DNA of 6,349 nt from an uncultured Lachnospiraceae bacterium (GTDB lineage Bacteria; Bacillota; Clostridia; Lachnospirales; Lachnospiraceae), in assembly GCA_905236365.1 (NCBI GenBank), contig CAJOPP010000007.1:1-6349 (forward strand), in the 5' to 3' direction. Below, piece after piece: positions 1 through 6,320 of the stretch. The stretch's first letter is position 1, and every line of letters starts with the position of its first letter. The notes beneath the pieces are model-generated. The model did no database searches and had not been told where the DNA came from. It saw only the letters and a list, made by a program, of their open reading frames with translations. A program made the position numbers and the translations under genes.

Positions 1-57
1 TCATCCGTCAGCAAATCTTTGATTTGCTGCCACCTTCCCCCCTTTGGGGGAAGGCTT
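1..57. repeat. Double-hairpin dispersed intergenic repeat (end of unit, probably cut by window edge)
   Basis: Two perfect hairpins lie side by side. The first pairs 9-17 with 21-29 (9 bp, 3-nt loop). The second pairs 33-41 with 46-54 (9 bp, C/G-rich, 4-nt loop). This layout, a CATCCGTCA-like start, a variable hairpin, then a CCTTCCCC/GGGGAAGG hairpin followed by GGCTT, resembles palindromic elements I recognise as scattered between genes in gut Clostridia; that family match is from memory. No U-tract follows either hairpin on either strand, so it does not look like a standard intrinsic terminator, although it could shape the 3' end of a transcript from an unseen gene to the left. The left boundary cannot be judged because the window starts inside or at the edge of it. 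Confidence 0.6.
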
Positions 58-120
58 AAGTAAATGACATTGCATCTGAACAGTAACCAGTCACATATTT
101 GCATTATACTTTAACTATTT

Positions 121-136
121 AAAGTGTTGACACTTT
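121..136. promoter_or_regulatory. 16-bp palindrome overlapping the tyrA -35 box (candidate operator)
   Basis: AAAGTGT-TG-ACACTTT is a perfect inverted repeat with 7-bp arms and a 2-bp centre. Its right half contains most of the TTGACA -35 hexamer (127-132) of the tyrA promoter. A dimeric repressor bound here would block RNA polymerase, so an operator is a reasonable inference, but I do not recognise the site as belonging to a named regulator. Alternatively it is a weak AU-rich hairpin (6-bp stem, TTGA loop) followed by a T-run, which could end transcripts arriving from the left. Confidence 0.4.
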
Positions 137-155
137 TTTAATATCATACTAAAAT
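127..155 (+). promoter_or_regulatory. Sigma-A-type promoter of tyrA
   Basis: A perfect TTGACA at 127-132 is followed after exactly 17 bp by TAAAAT at 150-155, one mismatch from the TATAAT consensus. The surrounding DNA is AT-rich. Transcription would start near 161-163, giving a leader of about 40 nt that carries the GGGAG ribosome binding site. No attenuator or T-box fits in so short a leader, so any control is more likely at initiation (see the overlapping palindrome at 121-136) or by feedback on the enzyme. Confidence 0.8.
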
Positions 156-202
156 AATGTAAGCTAATACTAATGAATGACTAATCTTATGGGAGTAAGA
201 AT

Positions 203-1303
203 ATGAAGAATATGAATTTTAGAATCGGTTTTATCGGACTTGGACTAATTGGTGGTTCCATCGCACAATCCTTTCGTCGGGTTTTCCCGAATAGTGAGAT
301 TATCGGATTTGATGTAGATCAAAGTGCATTAGCACTTGCCTTAGAGGATCATACATTGACAAAAACGGTAAGTACTATCGAGGATATGACAGATTGTGAT
401 TACATCTTTTTGTGTGCACCCGTCCACTATAACATCGCTTACCTTCCTGTTTTAAAAGAAATTATAAAAGACTCCTGTATCCTGACTGATGTAGGAAGCG
501 TCAAAAGTGACATCTATCAAATGATTCACGAATATGGATTAGACGATTATTTTATCGGCGGTCATCCCATGGTAGGATCCGAACGCAGCGGGTATGACTC
601 AGCAAATGATCGGCTCATAGAAAATGCATATTATTTTATTACACCGTCTGAAACAGTTGCAGAAAAAAAAGTGGAGGACTTTCGCATTTTAATAGAAGAT
701 TTAGGAGCTATTCCTATTGTATATAGTCCTGCACGACATGACGAAATCACTGCATATATCAGCCATATTCCTCATGTAATCGCATCTGCACTTGTCAATC
801 TTGTAGCTTCGCAGGAAGATGAAAACAAGATGTTAAAACAATTAGCGGCTGGTGGTTTCAAAGATATTACACGAATTGCCTCCTCCAATCCGGTGGTTTG
901 GGAGCACATTTTACTAAGTAATCCACAGAATGTAGCAAATGGTCTTCGTACCTTTATCACTACACTGGACGAAATGATTGCAGCTATTGAATCTAACGAT
1001 GCTGAATCCATCTATTCTTTTTTTGACTCTGCAAAAGAATACCGGAACTCGATTCCGGAACATGCTACCGGTGTCATTCGTATGAATTACGAAGTATATG
1101 TTGATATACCCGATGAACCAAATGCATTAGCAAAAGCAGTCTCATATATAGGAGAAAATGGTATCAATCTGAAAAATATCGGAATTACACACAACCGTGA
1201 AGATAACGAAGGCGTTTTGCGTCTGTCCTTTTATGATAGCGATAGTGCTACAAAAGCATCTGATATATTAAAAGAAAATCATTATCAGATATACGAACGT
1301 TAA
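203..1303 (+). CDS. tyrA: Prephenate dehydrogenase with C-terminal ACT domain
   Basis: TyrA oxidatively decarboxylates prephenate to 4-hydroxyphenylpyruvate with NAD+, the committed step to tyrosine, in the cytoplasm. The N-terminus has the Rossmann dinucleotide loop GLGLIGGS (residues 12-19). Family active-site landmarks follow: DVGSVK (96-101, conserved Ser99), GGHPM (119-123, His121), SHIPH (187-191) and GGFKDITRIASSNP (from 217, Arg224, expected to bind the substrate carboxylate). From about residue 294 to the end is an ACT domain (VDIPDEPNALAKAVSYIGENGINLKNIGI), known in this family as a site for tyrosine feedback inhibition. At 366 aa it is the normal length for the Firmicute TyrA-ACT type, and no chorismate mutase domain is fused. 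The ATG at 203 is chosen because GGGAG (191-195) lies 7 nt upstream; the next ATG (212) would be 16 nt away. Tandem in-frame TAA TAA stops end the gene. It has its own promoter and, within this window, no aromatic-pathway neighbours. Confidence 0.95.
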   Translation: MKNMNFRIGFIGLGLIGGSIAQSFRRVFPNSEIIGFDVDQSALALALEDHTLTKTVSTIEDMTDCDYIFLCAPVHYNIAYLPVLKEIIKDSCILTDVGSVKSDIYQMIHEYGLDDYFIGGHPMVGSERSGYDSANDRLIENAYYFITPSETVAEKKVEDFRILIEDLGAIPIVYSPARHDEITAYISHIPHVIASALVNLVASQEDENKMLKQLAAGGFKDITRIASSNPVVWEHILLSNPQNVANGLRTFITTLDEMIAAIESNDAESIYSFFDSAKEYRNSIPEHATGVIRMNYEVYVDIPDEPNALAKAVSYIGENGINLKNIGITHNREDNEGVLRLSFYDSDSATKASDILKENHYQIYER

Positions 1304-1347
1304 TAATTAAAAATGACAAATAAAGAGTCTACAATCGGATTTTCGTT

Positions 1348-1367
1348 CCGAATATGTTCGGTTTTTG
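1348..1367 (+). terminator. Candidate weak intrinsic terminator of tyrA
   Basis: About 45 nt after the tyrA stop, CCGAA (1348-1352) can pair with TTCGG (1357-1361) across a 4-nt loop, followed at once by TTTTTG. The U-tract is well placed, but a 5-bp stem is short, so it may be leaky. The stronger hairpin at 1406-1431 lies just downstream and could help, though on the + strand it is not followed directly by a U-run. Confidence 0.4.
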
Positions 1368-1399
1368 TATACTCGGATATTCAACGAATTTTTCTATAT

Positions 1400-1431
1400 A
1401 AAAAGCAGGTGGCTTCTTCTGAAGCCACCTG
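1400..1431 (-). terminator. Rho-independent terminator of queA
   Basis: A perfect 11-bp stem pairs 1406-1416 with 1421-1431 (CAGGTGGCTTC with GAAGCCACCTG), with a 4-nt loop. Read on the - strand it is followed by CTTTTTATATAG, a proper U-tract. It begins only 4 nt after the queA stop codon. It therefore ends queA, and any upstream read-through from pheST, before transcription enters the convergent tyrA. Confidence 0.9.
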
Positions 1432-1435
1432 TGAT

Positions 1436-2479
1436 TCAGACTCCTTTTTCTCTTTTCTGAATAAACATAGCATCACCAAAAGAAAAGAAGCGATAGCGTT
1501 CTTTCACCGCTACTTCATATGCAGAAAGCATATTCTCTCTTGTAGAAAAGGCTGACACCAGCATAAGCAAAGTAGATTCCGGCAAATGAAAATTCGTAAT
1601 CAAAGAATCAACTACTTTAAATGAATACCCCGGATAGATAAAGATGTCTGTCCATCCGCTTCCTGCCCTCACATTTCCATTTCCATCCGCTACCGACTCC
1701 AAAGTTCTGGTGCTGGTAGTCCCTACAGAAATAATCTGATTGCCTCTTGCCTTCGCTGCATTGATCTTAGCCGCTGCATCTTCCTCAACCACATAGAATT
1801 CGGAGTGCATATGATGCTCCAATATATTTTCGACTTTTACCGGACGAAACGTTCCAAGCCCTACATGCAACGTCACATGTGCGATTACAACACCCTTATC
1901 CTCTAATTGTTGTAACAATTCCTGTGTAAAATGAAGCCCTGCTGTAGGTGCAGCTGCTGACCCTTCATGTTTTGCATATACGGTCTGATAACGATTCCGA
2001 TCCTTCAGCTGATGAGTAATATATGGCGGAAGTGGCATCTGACCAAGCTGATCTAAAAGCTCTTCCCAGATTCCGTCATATTCAAAGCGAATCAGGCGAT
2101 TCCCCTCCTCTACGATATCTATCACCTCTCCGATCAAAAGGCCATCCCCAAAAGAAATTCTGGCTCCAACCCTTGCCTTTTTTCCCGGTTTCACAAGCGT
2201 TTCCCATACTTTTTCTTCTTTTCTCTTTAACAAAAGTACCTCAATAGAAGCACCTGTATCTTCCTTTACCCCCATCAACCGGGCAGGAATAACCTTGGTA
2301 TCATTGATCACAAGGCAATCTCCCGGGTTAACATAATCTATAATGTCATAAAAATGCCTGTGCTCGATGCTTCCATCTTCTCTCCCTATTACCATAAGCC
2401 GGGAATCGCTTCTCTTTTCTAAAGGATCCTGTGCTATTAATTCCTGTGGTAAATCATAATAAAAATCTGTTAATTTCAT
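1436..2479 (-). CDS. queA: S-adenosylmethionine:tRNA ribosyltransferase-isomerase
   Basis: QueA transfers and isomerises the ribosyl part of S-adenosylmethionine onto preQ1 already placed at tRNA position 34, making epoxyqueuosine in tRNAs with GUN anticodons (Tyr, His, Asn, Asp). The 347-residue length is typical. Family signatures run along the whole protein: the start MKLTDFYYDLPQELIAQDP with SRLMVI (26-31), GDCLVINDTKVIPARLMG (53-70), HEGSAAAPTAGLHFT (171-185), VTLHVGLGTFRPV (202-214), ISVGTTSTRTLES (250-262), FIYPGYSFKVVDSLITNFHLPESTLLMLVSAF (280-311) and the C-terminal RYRFFSFGDAMFI (328-340). No key block is missing. The start is supported by GAGG 7 nt upstream of the ATG. In many Firmicutes queA sits with ruvB and tgt; here neither is adjacent. 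Instead it follows pheT in the same direction after 103 bp, with its own candidate promoter and a strong terminator behind it. Confidence 0.96.
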   Translation of the reverse strand: MKLTDFYYDLPQELIAQDPLEKRSDSRLMVIGREDGSIEHRHFYDIIDYVNPGDCLVINDTKVIPARLMGVKEDTGASIEVLLLKRKEEKVWETLVKPGKKARVGARISFGDGLLIGEVIDIVEEGNRLIRFEYDGIWEELLDQLGQMPLPPYITHQLKDRNRYQTVYAKHEGSAAAPTAGLHFTQELLQQLEDKGVVIAHVTLHVGLGTFRPVKVENILEHHMHSEFYVVEEDAAAKINAAKARGNQIISVGTTSTRTLESVADGNGNVRAGSGWTDIFIYPGYSFKVVDSLITNFHLPESTLLMLVSAFSTRENMLSAYEVAVKERYRFFSFGDAMFIQKREKGV

Positions 2480-2503
2480 GTCATTTCCTCTTTTATCCTA
2501 TTG

Positions 2504-2526
2504 GGTTCCCCTATTATATTGGAACC
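2504..2526 (-). other. Hairpin in the queA leader
   Basis: GGTTCC (2504-2509) and GGAACC (2521-2526) form a 6-bp inverted repeat around an 11-nt AT-rich loop, 25 nt before the queA start codon. On the - strand no U-run follows, so it is not a good intrinsic terminator for pheT. It would lie in the 5' leader of queA mRNA. It carries no recognisable preQ1 aptamer sequence, so a riboswitch is not claimed. Confidence 0.35.
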
Positions 2527-2538
2527 GGATTCTATCTT

Positions 2539-2566
2539 ATTCTACCACACTCTGTAATAAAATCAA
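2539..2566 (-). promoter_or_regulatory. Candidate promoter of queA
   Basis: On the - strand TTGATT (2561-2566) is separated by 16 bp from TAGAAT (2539-2544), and the bases just before the -10 are TGG, giving an extended TG-N -10. Transcription would start near 2532, about 50 nt ahead of the queA ATG. A perfect TATAAT (2513-2518, - strand) closer to the gene lacks a fitting -35. The promoter overlaps only the non-coding gap after pheT, so queA can probably be made separately from pheST. Confidence 0.5.
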
Positions 2567-2582
2567 ATTCTATAAAAAATCT

Positions 2583-5006
2583 TTACGCTCTCAGTTCAAT
2601 TCCCATTTTCTTCAACGCATCCAGAATCTTTTCTACCGCTTTGTCTACCTCAGTCGACTCTAAATTCCGATCCTTCGCCCGGAAGGTCAGCGAGAACGCA
2701 ACGGATTTCTTACCTTCACCAACCTGTTCACCTTCGTATACATCAAACAGTTCACAGCTTTCCAAATTCTTACCTGCATTTTTTCTGATGACATGCTCAA
2801 TCTGCCCGACAAAAATGCTCTTATCCATCACCATTGCCAAATCTCTGGTACTCGCCGGGAATTTGGCAATTCCTTCATACTTGCGATCAAAACTTGCCAA
2901 CATTGTAAGAATCTCCATATTCAGAACCGCCACGTAGGCTTCTGCCTTCAGGTTGTAGTTATCTCCTACTTCCGGATGTACCTGACCAATGATACCCACT
3001 TCCATCTTTCCTTTCAACAAACGTGCCTGACGTCCCGGATGCAGATATGGAATCGTATTCTCCGGTTCACAGATAATGTCTTTGATGCCAAGTTTGTCAA
3101 ATATCTCCTCTACCACACCCTTCATGGTAAAGAAATCACCCTCTCCGTACATTCCAAGGGTCAATCGCATCTTCTCTTCCGGAAGTTCCGTCAGCGGAAG
3201 TGCCTTTGGAAGATAGATATTTCCAAGCTCATACAATCTTGCCACTTTGTTTCTTCTATTATAATTTGTTGCCAGAGAAGTCAGGATGCCGTTTAATGAT
3301 ACTGTTCTCATAATAGAGAAATCCTCACCCAACGGATTAGAGATTACAATTGCCTGACGTTCCTTTGCATCCTCCGGTAACAACAATTTATCAAATACTT
3401 TTGGACTCTCAAAAGAATAGCTCATACCACCGGAGAAACCGTTTCGTTCACAAACTTCTCTTGCAATATCATCCACTCGCTGGTTAAATGGCTTTTTACC
3501 AACAGTTGCTTCTCCTTTTGGCAAGGATACCGGAATATTGTCATAACCGTAAAATCTCGCAACTTCCTCTGCAAGATCTGCCATACATCCTAAATCCTGA
3601 CGAAAAGTCGGAATCGTCAACGTATTGTCTGTCTCATTATATACCAAATCCAGTTTCTTAAAATATCCTAACATATCTTCTTTTGAAATATCTGTTCCCA
3701 ATAAAGCATTATAGCGATCCGGCTCAAACGGAAGTACTTTTTCTTTCACCGGATTCGGATAGACATCCACAACACCACCTACGACTTCACCACATCCCAT
3801 TTCTTCTACTAACTGGCAGGCTCTGTTAATCGCTTCGATTGCAGTATTTGGATCAAGACATTTCGTAAACTTGAAAGACGCATCAGTCTGTAATCCAATC
3901 CTCTTAGAAGATAATCGGATATTAGTACCGTCAAAGCAGGCTGCCTCAAACAATACCGTCTTTACATCGTCAGTAATCATGGAGTTCTCTCCTCCCATGA
4001 TTCCGGCAATACCAACTTCTTTCTCACCGTCACAAATCATAAGAACATCGGAGTCCAGCTTTCTCTCCTGTCCATCCAATGTCGTAAAAACATCACCATC
4101 TACCGCACGCTTTACAATAATCTCATTTCCGGCAATCGTAGACAAATCGTAGGCATGCATTGGCTGTCCATATTCTTCCATAATATAGTTCGTAATATCT
4201 ACCAAATTATTGATGGAACGGATTCCCATAGCCTTTAATCTGTCCTGCATCCATTTTGGCGATGGACCAATCTTGATATTCTCCACCACTCTTGCACAAT
4301 AACGGGTACACAGATCATAATCTTTTACACTGACCTTTATGAAATCATTTACATCTTTGTCATTCCCCTTTACTGTTACCACTGGTGGATAAAACGGCTT
4401 ATCAAAGGTCGCTGCTACCTCTCTTGCCATTCCAATCATTGAAAAACAATCTACACGATTGGATGTGATTTCATATTCCACTACAGTATCATCCAATCCC
4501 AAAGCCTTAACCGCATCATCTCCCGGTTTTACTCCTGACTCTGGACAGAAAACATAAACACCATCCTCCGGTGCTTCCGGATAAAAATCTCTGGAAGAGC
4601 CCAACTCTTCAATTCCGCACATCATACCATTCGATTCCACGCCACGAAGCTTTCCCTTTTTAATCTTAATTCCGTCCGGATATTCCGTATCATCTCCATG
4701 GGCAGCCGCAACTTTACCACCATCTAATACTAATGGAATCAAATCTCCCTCTTTTACATTTTTCGCTCCTGTAACAATCTGTAAAGTCTCTGTTCCAACA
4801 TCGACCTGGCAAACAACCAGTTTATCTGCATCCGGATGCTTTTCCATCGACTCAATCTTACCAACAACAATCTTATCCAAATTTTTGTCCTTCTTCTCAT
4901 ATCCTTCTACATGAGAACCTGATAACGTCATCTTATCTACAAATTCCTGTACATCCACATCTAAATCCGGAACATACGCTTTAATCCATGATATTGGTGT
5001 ATTCAT
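2583..5006 (-). CDS. pheT: Phenylalanine--tRNA ligase, beta subunit
   Basis: This is the beta chain of the cytoplasmic (alpha-beta)2 phenylalanyl-tRNA synthetase; it binds tRNA-Phe and edits mischarged tRNA, while the alpha chain forms Phe-tRNA. At 807 aa it is full length. In order: N-terminal region, an EMAP-II/OB tRNA-binding domain (about 42-153: VGKIESMEKHPDADKL, LRGVESNGMMCGIEELG), the B3/B4 editing region (about 212-400, with INNLVDITNYIMEEYGQPMHAYD and GIAGIMGGENSMI), a B5 domain (about 413-485), the inactive class II-like core (about 490-690) and a C-terminal FDX-ACB anticodon-binding domain (about 714-807, starting FPASTRDLAMV). One oddity is residues 381-387, FTKCLDP, where homologues I know have FE(K/R)G(V/L)DP. 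The ATG at 5006 has AAAGGAA upstream with about 10 nt spacing, slightly long. It lies 89 bp after pheS in the same direction, the usual pheST operon order. Confidence 0.97.
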   Translation of the reverse strand: MNTPISWIKAYVPDLDVDVQEFVDKMTLSGSHVEGYEKKDKNLDKIVVGKIESMEKHPDADKLVVCQVDVGTETLQIVTGAKNVKEGDLIPLVLDGGKVAAAHGDDTEYPDGIKIKKGKLRGVESNGMMCGIEELGSSRDFYPEAPEDGVYVFCPESGVKPGDDAVKALGLDDTVVEYEITSNRVDCFSMIGMAREVAATFDKPFYPPVVTVKGNDKDVNDFIKVSVKDYDLCTRYCARVVENIKIGPSPKWMQDRLKAMGIRSINNLVDITNYIMEEYGQPMHAYDLSTIAGNEIIVKRAVDGDVFTTLDGQERKLDSDVLMICDGEKEVGIAGIMGGENSMITDDVKTVLFEAACFDGTNIRLSSKRIGLQTDASFKFTKCLDPNTAIEAINRACQLVEEMGCGEVVGGVVDVYPNPVKEKVLPFEPDRYNALLGTDISKEDMLGYFKKLDLVYNETDNTLTIPTFRQDLGCMADLAEEVARFYGYDNIPVSLPKGEATVGKKPFNQRVDDIAREVCERNGFSGGMSYSFESPKVFDKLLLPEDAKERQAIVISNPLGEDFSIMRTVSLNGILTSLATNYNRRNKVARLYELGNIYLPKALPLTELPEEKMRLTLGMYGEGDFFTMKGVVEEIFDKLGIKDIICEPENTIPYLHPGRQARLLKGKMEVGIIGQVHPEVGDNYNLKAEAYVAVLNMEILTMLASFDRKYEGIAKFPASTRDLAMVMDKSIFVGQIEHVIRKNAGKNLESCELFDVYEGEQVGEGKKSVAFSLTFRAKDRNLESTEVDKAVEKILDALKKMGIELRA

Positions 5007-5095
5007 AATTAACTAATTCCTTTCTATTGCTAATACTGTTTTTCACATCGTCTGCAACTATGTGAGGCTTTCACACAATAACGTATATCTGCTTA

Positions 5096-6115
5096 CTAAA
5101 ACTGATTTAAAAACCGCACATCATTCTCATAGAGTAGTCTCATATCATCAATCTCATACTTTAATAAAGTAACACGCTCTAATCCAATGCCAAACGCAAA
5201 GCCCTGATATTCCATGGAATCAATTCCACACATATCCAATACATTTGGGTGTACCATACCGCAGCCAAGAATCTCTATCCAACCACTTCCTTTACACATG
5301 CGGCATCCTTTTCCACCGCATTTAAAACATGTTATGTCAACCTCTGCAGATGGTTCTGTAAACGGAAAATGATGTGGTCTGAACTTTACCTTTGTCTTCT
5401 CTCCAAAAAATTCTTTTGCAAACTGCTCCAACGTTCCCTTTAAATCTGCAAAAGTAATACCCTTATCAATAACCAATCCTTCTAGCTGGTGAAACGATGG
5501 CGAATGGGTTGCATCCACTTCATCGGAACGGAATACCCTACCCGGTGAAATCATACGAATCGGAAGTTTTCCCTGCTCCATTACTCGAGCCTGCACCGGA
5601 GATGTCTGTGTTCTTAATAAAATATCCTTTGTTATATAGAATGTATCCTGTTCATCCTTTGCCGGATGATTCGCCGGAATATTTAACAATTCAAAATTAT
5701 ATCTGTCATACTCTACTTCCGGACCGTCTACTACTTCATATCCCATACCTATGAACACTCTTTCCAAATCCTCTAGTGCAATCTGATTTGGATGCCTGTG
5801 CCCACGCAAATTCTTCTTGCCCGGCAAGGTTACATCAATTGTCTCCCTCTTCATCTTCTCTGTACGAAGCAACCTCGTAATCTTTGTTTTCTCCTCTTCT
5901 AATTTTTCTTCAATCACTGCTCTTGTCTCATTCACCATCTGACCGACCATTGGTCTTTCCTCTGCCGGAACATCCTTCATACTTTTCAAAACAGCAGTTA
6001 ATTCTCCTTTTTTTCCCAGAACAGCCACCTTAATATCATTCAGACTGTCCAAGTCTTTTGCACCTTCAATCTTGGCAAGTGCTTCTGCTTTGATTGCTTC
6101 TAATTTTTCTTTCAT
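5096..6115 (-). CDS. pheS: Phenylalanine--tRNA ligase, alpha subunit
   Basis: PheS is the catalytic chain of phenylalanyl-tRNA synthetase: it activates phenylalanine with ATP and charges tRNA-Phe. At 339 aa it is normal for a bacterial PheS. Residues 1-90 form the charged, helical N-terminal coiled-coil arm that contacts tRNA. The class II core starts near HPNQIALEDLERVFIGMGY (108-126). Motif 2 is FRSDEVDATHSPSFHQLEGL (195-214), with the SFHQ substrate-pocket signature, and motif 3 is GFAFGIGLERVTLLKY (305-320). Four cysteines at 263, 266, 271 and 274 (CFKCGGKGCRMC), followed by GWIEILGCGMVHPNVL, form the zinc-finger-like insert common in Firmicute PheS. The ATG at 6115 has a strong AAGGAG (6123-6128) 7 nt upstream. 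The stop is TAG. It is the first gene of the pheST operon; no T-box is visible in the 234 bp upstream, which hold a palindromic element instead. Confidence 0.97.
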   Translation of the reverse strand: MKEKLEAIKAEALAKIEGAKDLDSLNDIKVAVLGKKGELTAVLKSMKDVPAEERPMVGQMVNETRAVIEEKLEEEKTKITRLLRTEKMKRETIDVTLPGKKNLRGHRHPNQIALEDLERVFIGMGYEVVDGPEVEYDRYNFELLNIPANHPAKDEQDTFYITKDILLRTQTSPVQARVMEQGKLPIRMISPGRVFRSDEVDATHSPSFHQLEGLVIDKGITFADLKGTLEQFAKEFFGEKTKVKFRPHHFPFTEPSAEVDITCFKCGGKGCRMCKGSGWIEILGCGMVHPNVLDMCGIDSMEYQGFAFGIGLERVTLLKYEIDDMRLLYENDVRFLNQF

Positions 6116-6145
6116 AATCTATCTCCTTTAAATTTATTATTTCAT

Positions 6146-6318
6146 AAATTCCTGTTTGTAGGGGTGGCGGACGCTTCGAAAGTTGGTGGAGAACCGGACG
6201 CAGGCGTTGTAGGAATCAAAGTCTTCGCTTTTTGATTCCTACAAAACCTGCTGTTTCTTGGCGAACAGCATAGGCAACTTTCGAAGCTGTTTCATGGTAA
6301 AATATACATGAGGAATTT
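6146..6318. repeat. Nested palindromic element upstream of pheS, probable dispersed repeat
   Basis: Several inverted repeats are nested here. The outermost is AAATTCCT (6146-6153) with AGGAATTT (6311-6318). Inside is a perfect 13-bp pair (6173-6185 with 6275-6287, containing CTTCGAAAGTTG). At the centre, 6207-6220 pairs with 6231-6244 (14 bp, 10-nt loop), extended across a 2-nt internal loop by GCAGG/CCTGC (6200-6204 with 6247-6251). A side hairpin, 6249-6255 with 6264-6270, competes with that extension. The stretch is more GC-rich than the flanking spacer and contains no gene with good support. The form suggests a MITE- or REP-like dispersed element, or alternatively a structured RNA in the pheS leader. 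No U-tract follows the stems in the pheS direction, so it is not a simple attenuator. The limits are uncertain. Confidence 0.55.
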
Positions 6319-6320
6319 CT

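Noticed and set aside
772..1011. 79-codon open frame on the - strand inside tyrA
   Set aside because: It is fully antisense to the conserved TyrA core and has no ribosome binding site or context.
1313..1555. 80-codon open frame on the + strand just after tyrA
   Set aside because: It runs through both terminators and into the antisense of the queA 3' end. It has no Shine-Dalgarno and its low-complexity translation shows no family signature.
2504..2526. queA leader hairpin as a preQ1 riboswitch
   Set aside because: The stem-loop lacks the recognisable preQ1 aptamer layout (C-rich loop with an A-rich tail pairing back), and no expression platform is seen.
2431..2937. 168-codon open frame on the + strand
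   Set aside because: It lies antisense to the start of queA and the 3' end of pheT, both strongly supported genes. Its translation is Ser/Phe/Ile-rich with no recognisable domain, as expected of a shadow frame.
5043..5075. TCACAT / ATGTGA / TCACA repeats between pheS and pheT as a terminator or operator
   Set aside because: The stems are only 5-6 bp, are mutually exclusive, and are not followed by a U-tract on the - strand. pheS and pheT need to be co-expressed, so an internal terminator is unlikely.
5293..5329. Four-cysteine cluster in PheS as a novel zinc domain
   Set aside because: A CxxC(x4)CxxC insert before GWIEILG is a familiar feature of clostridial PheS proteins, so it is not unusual.
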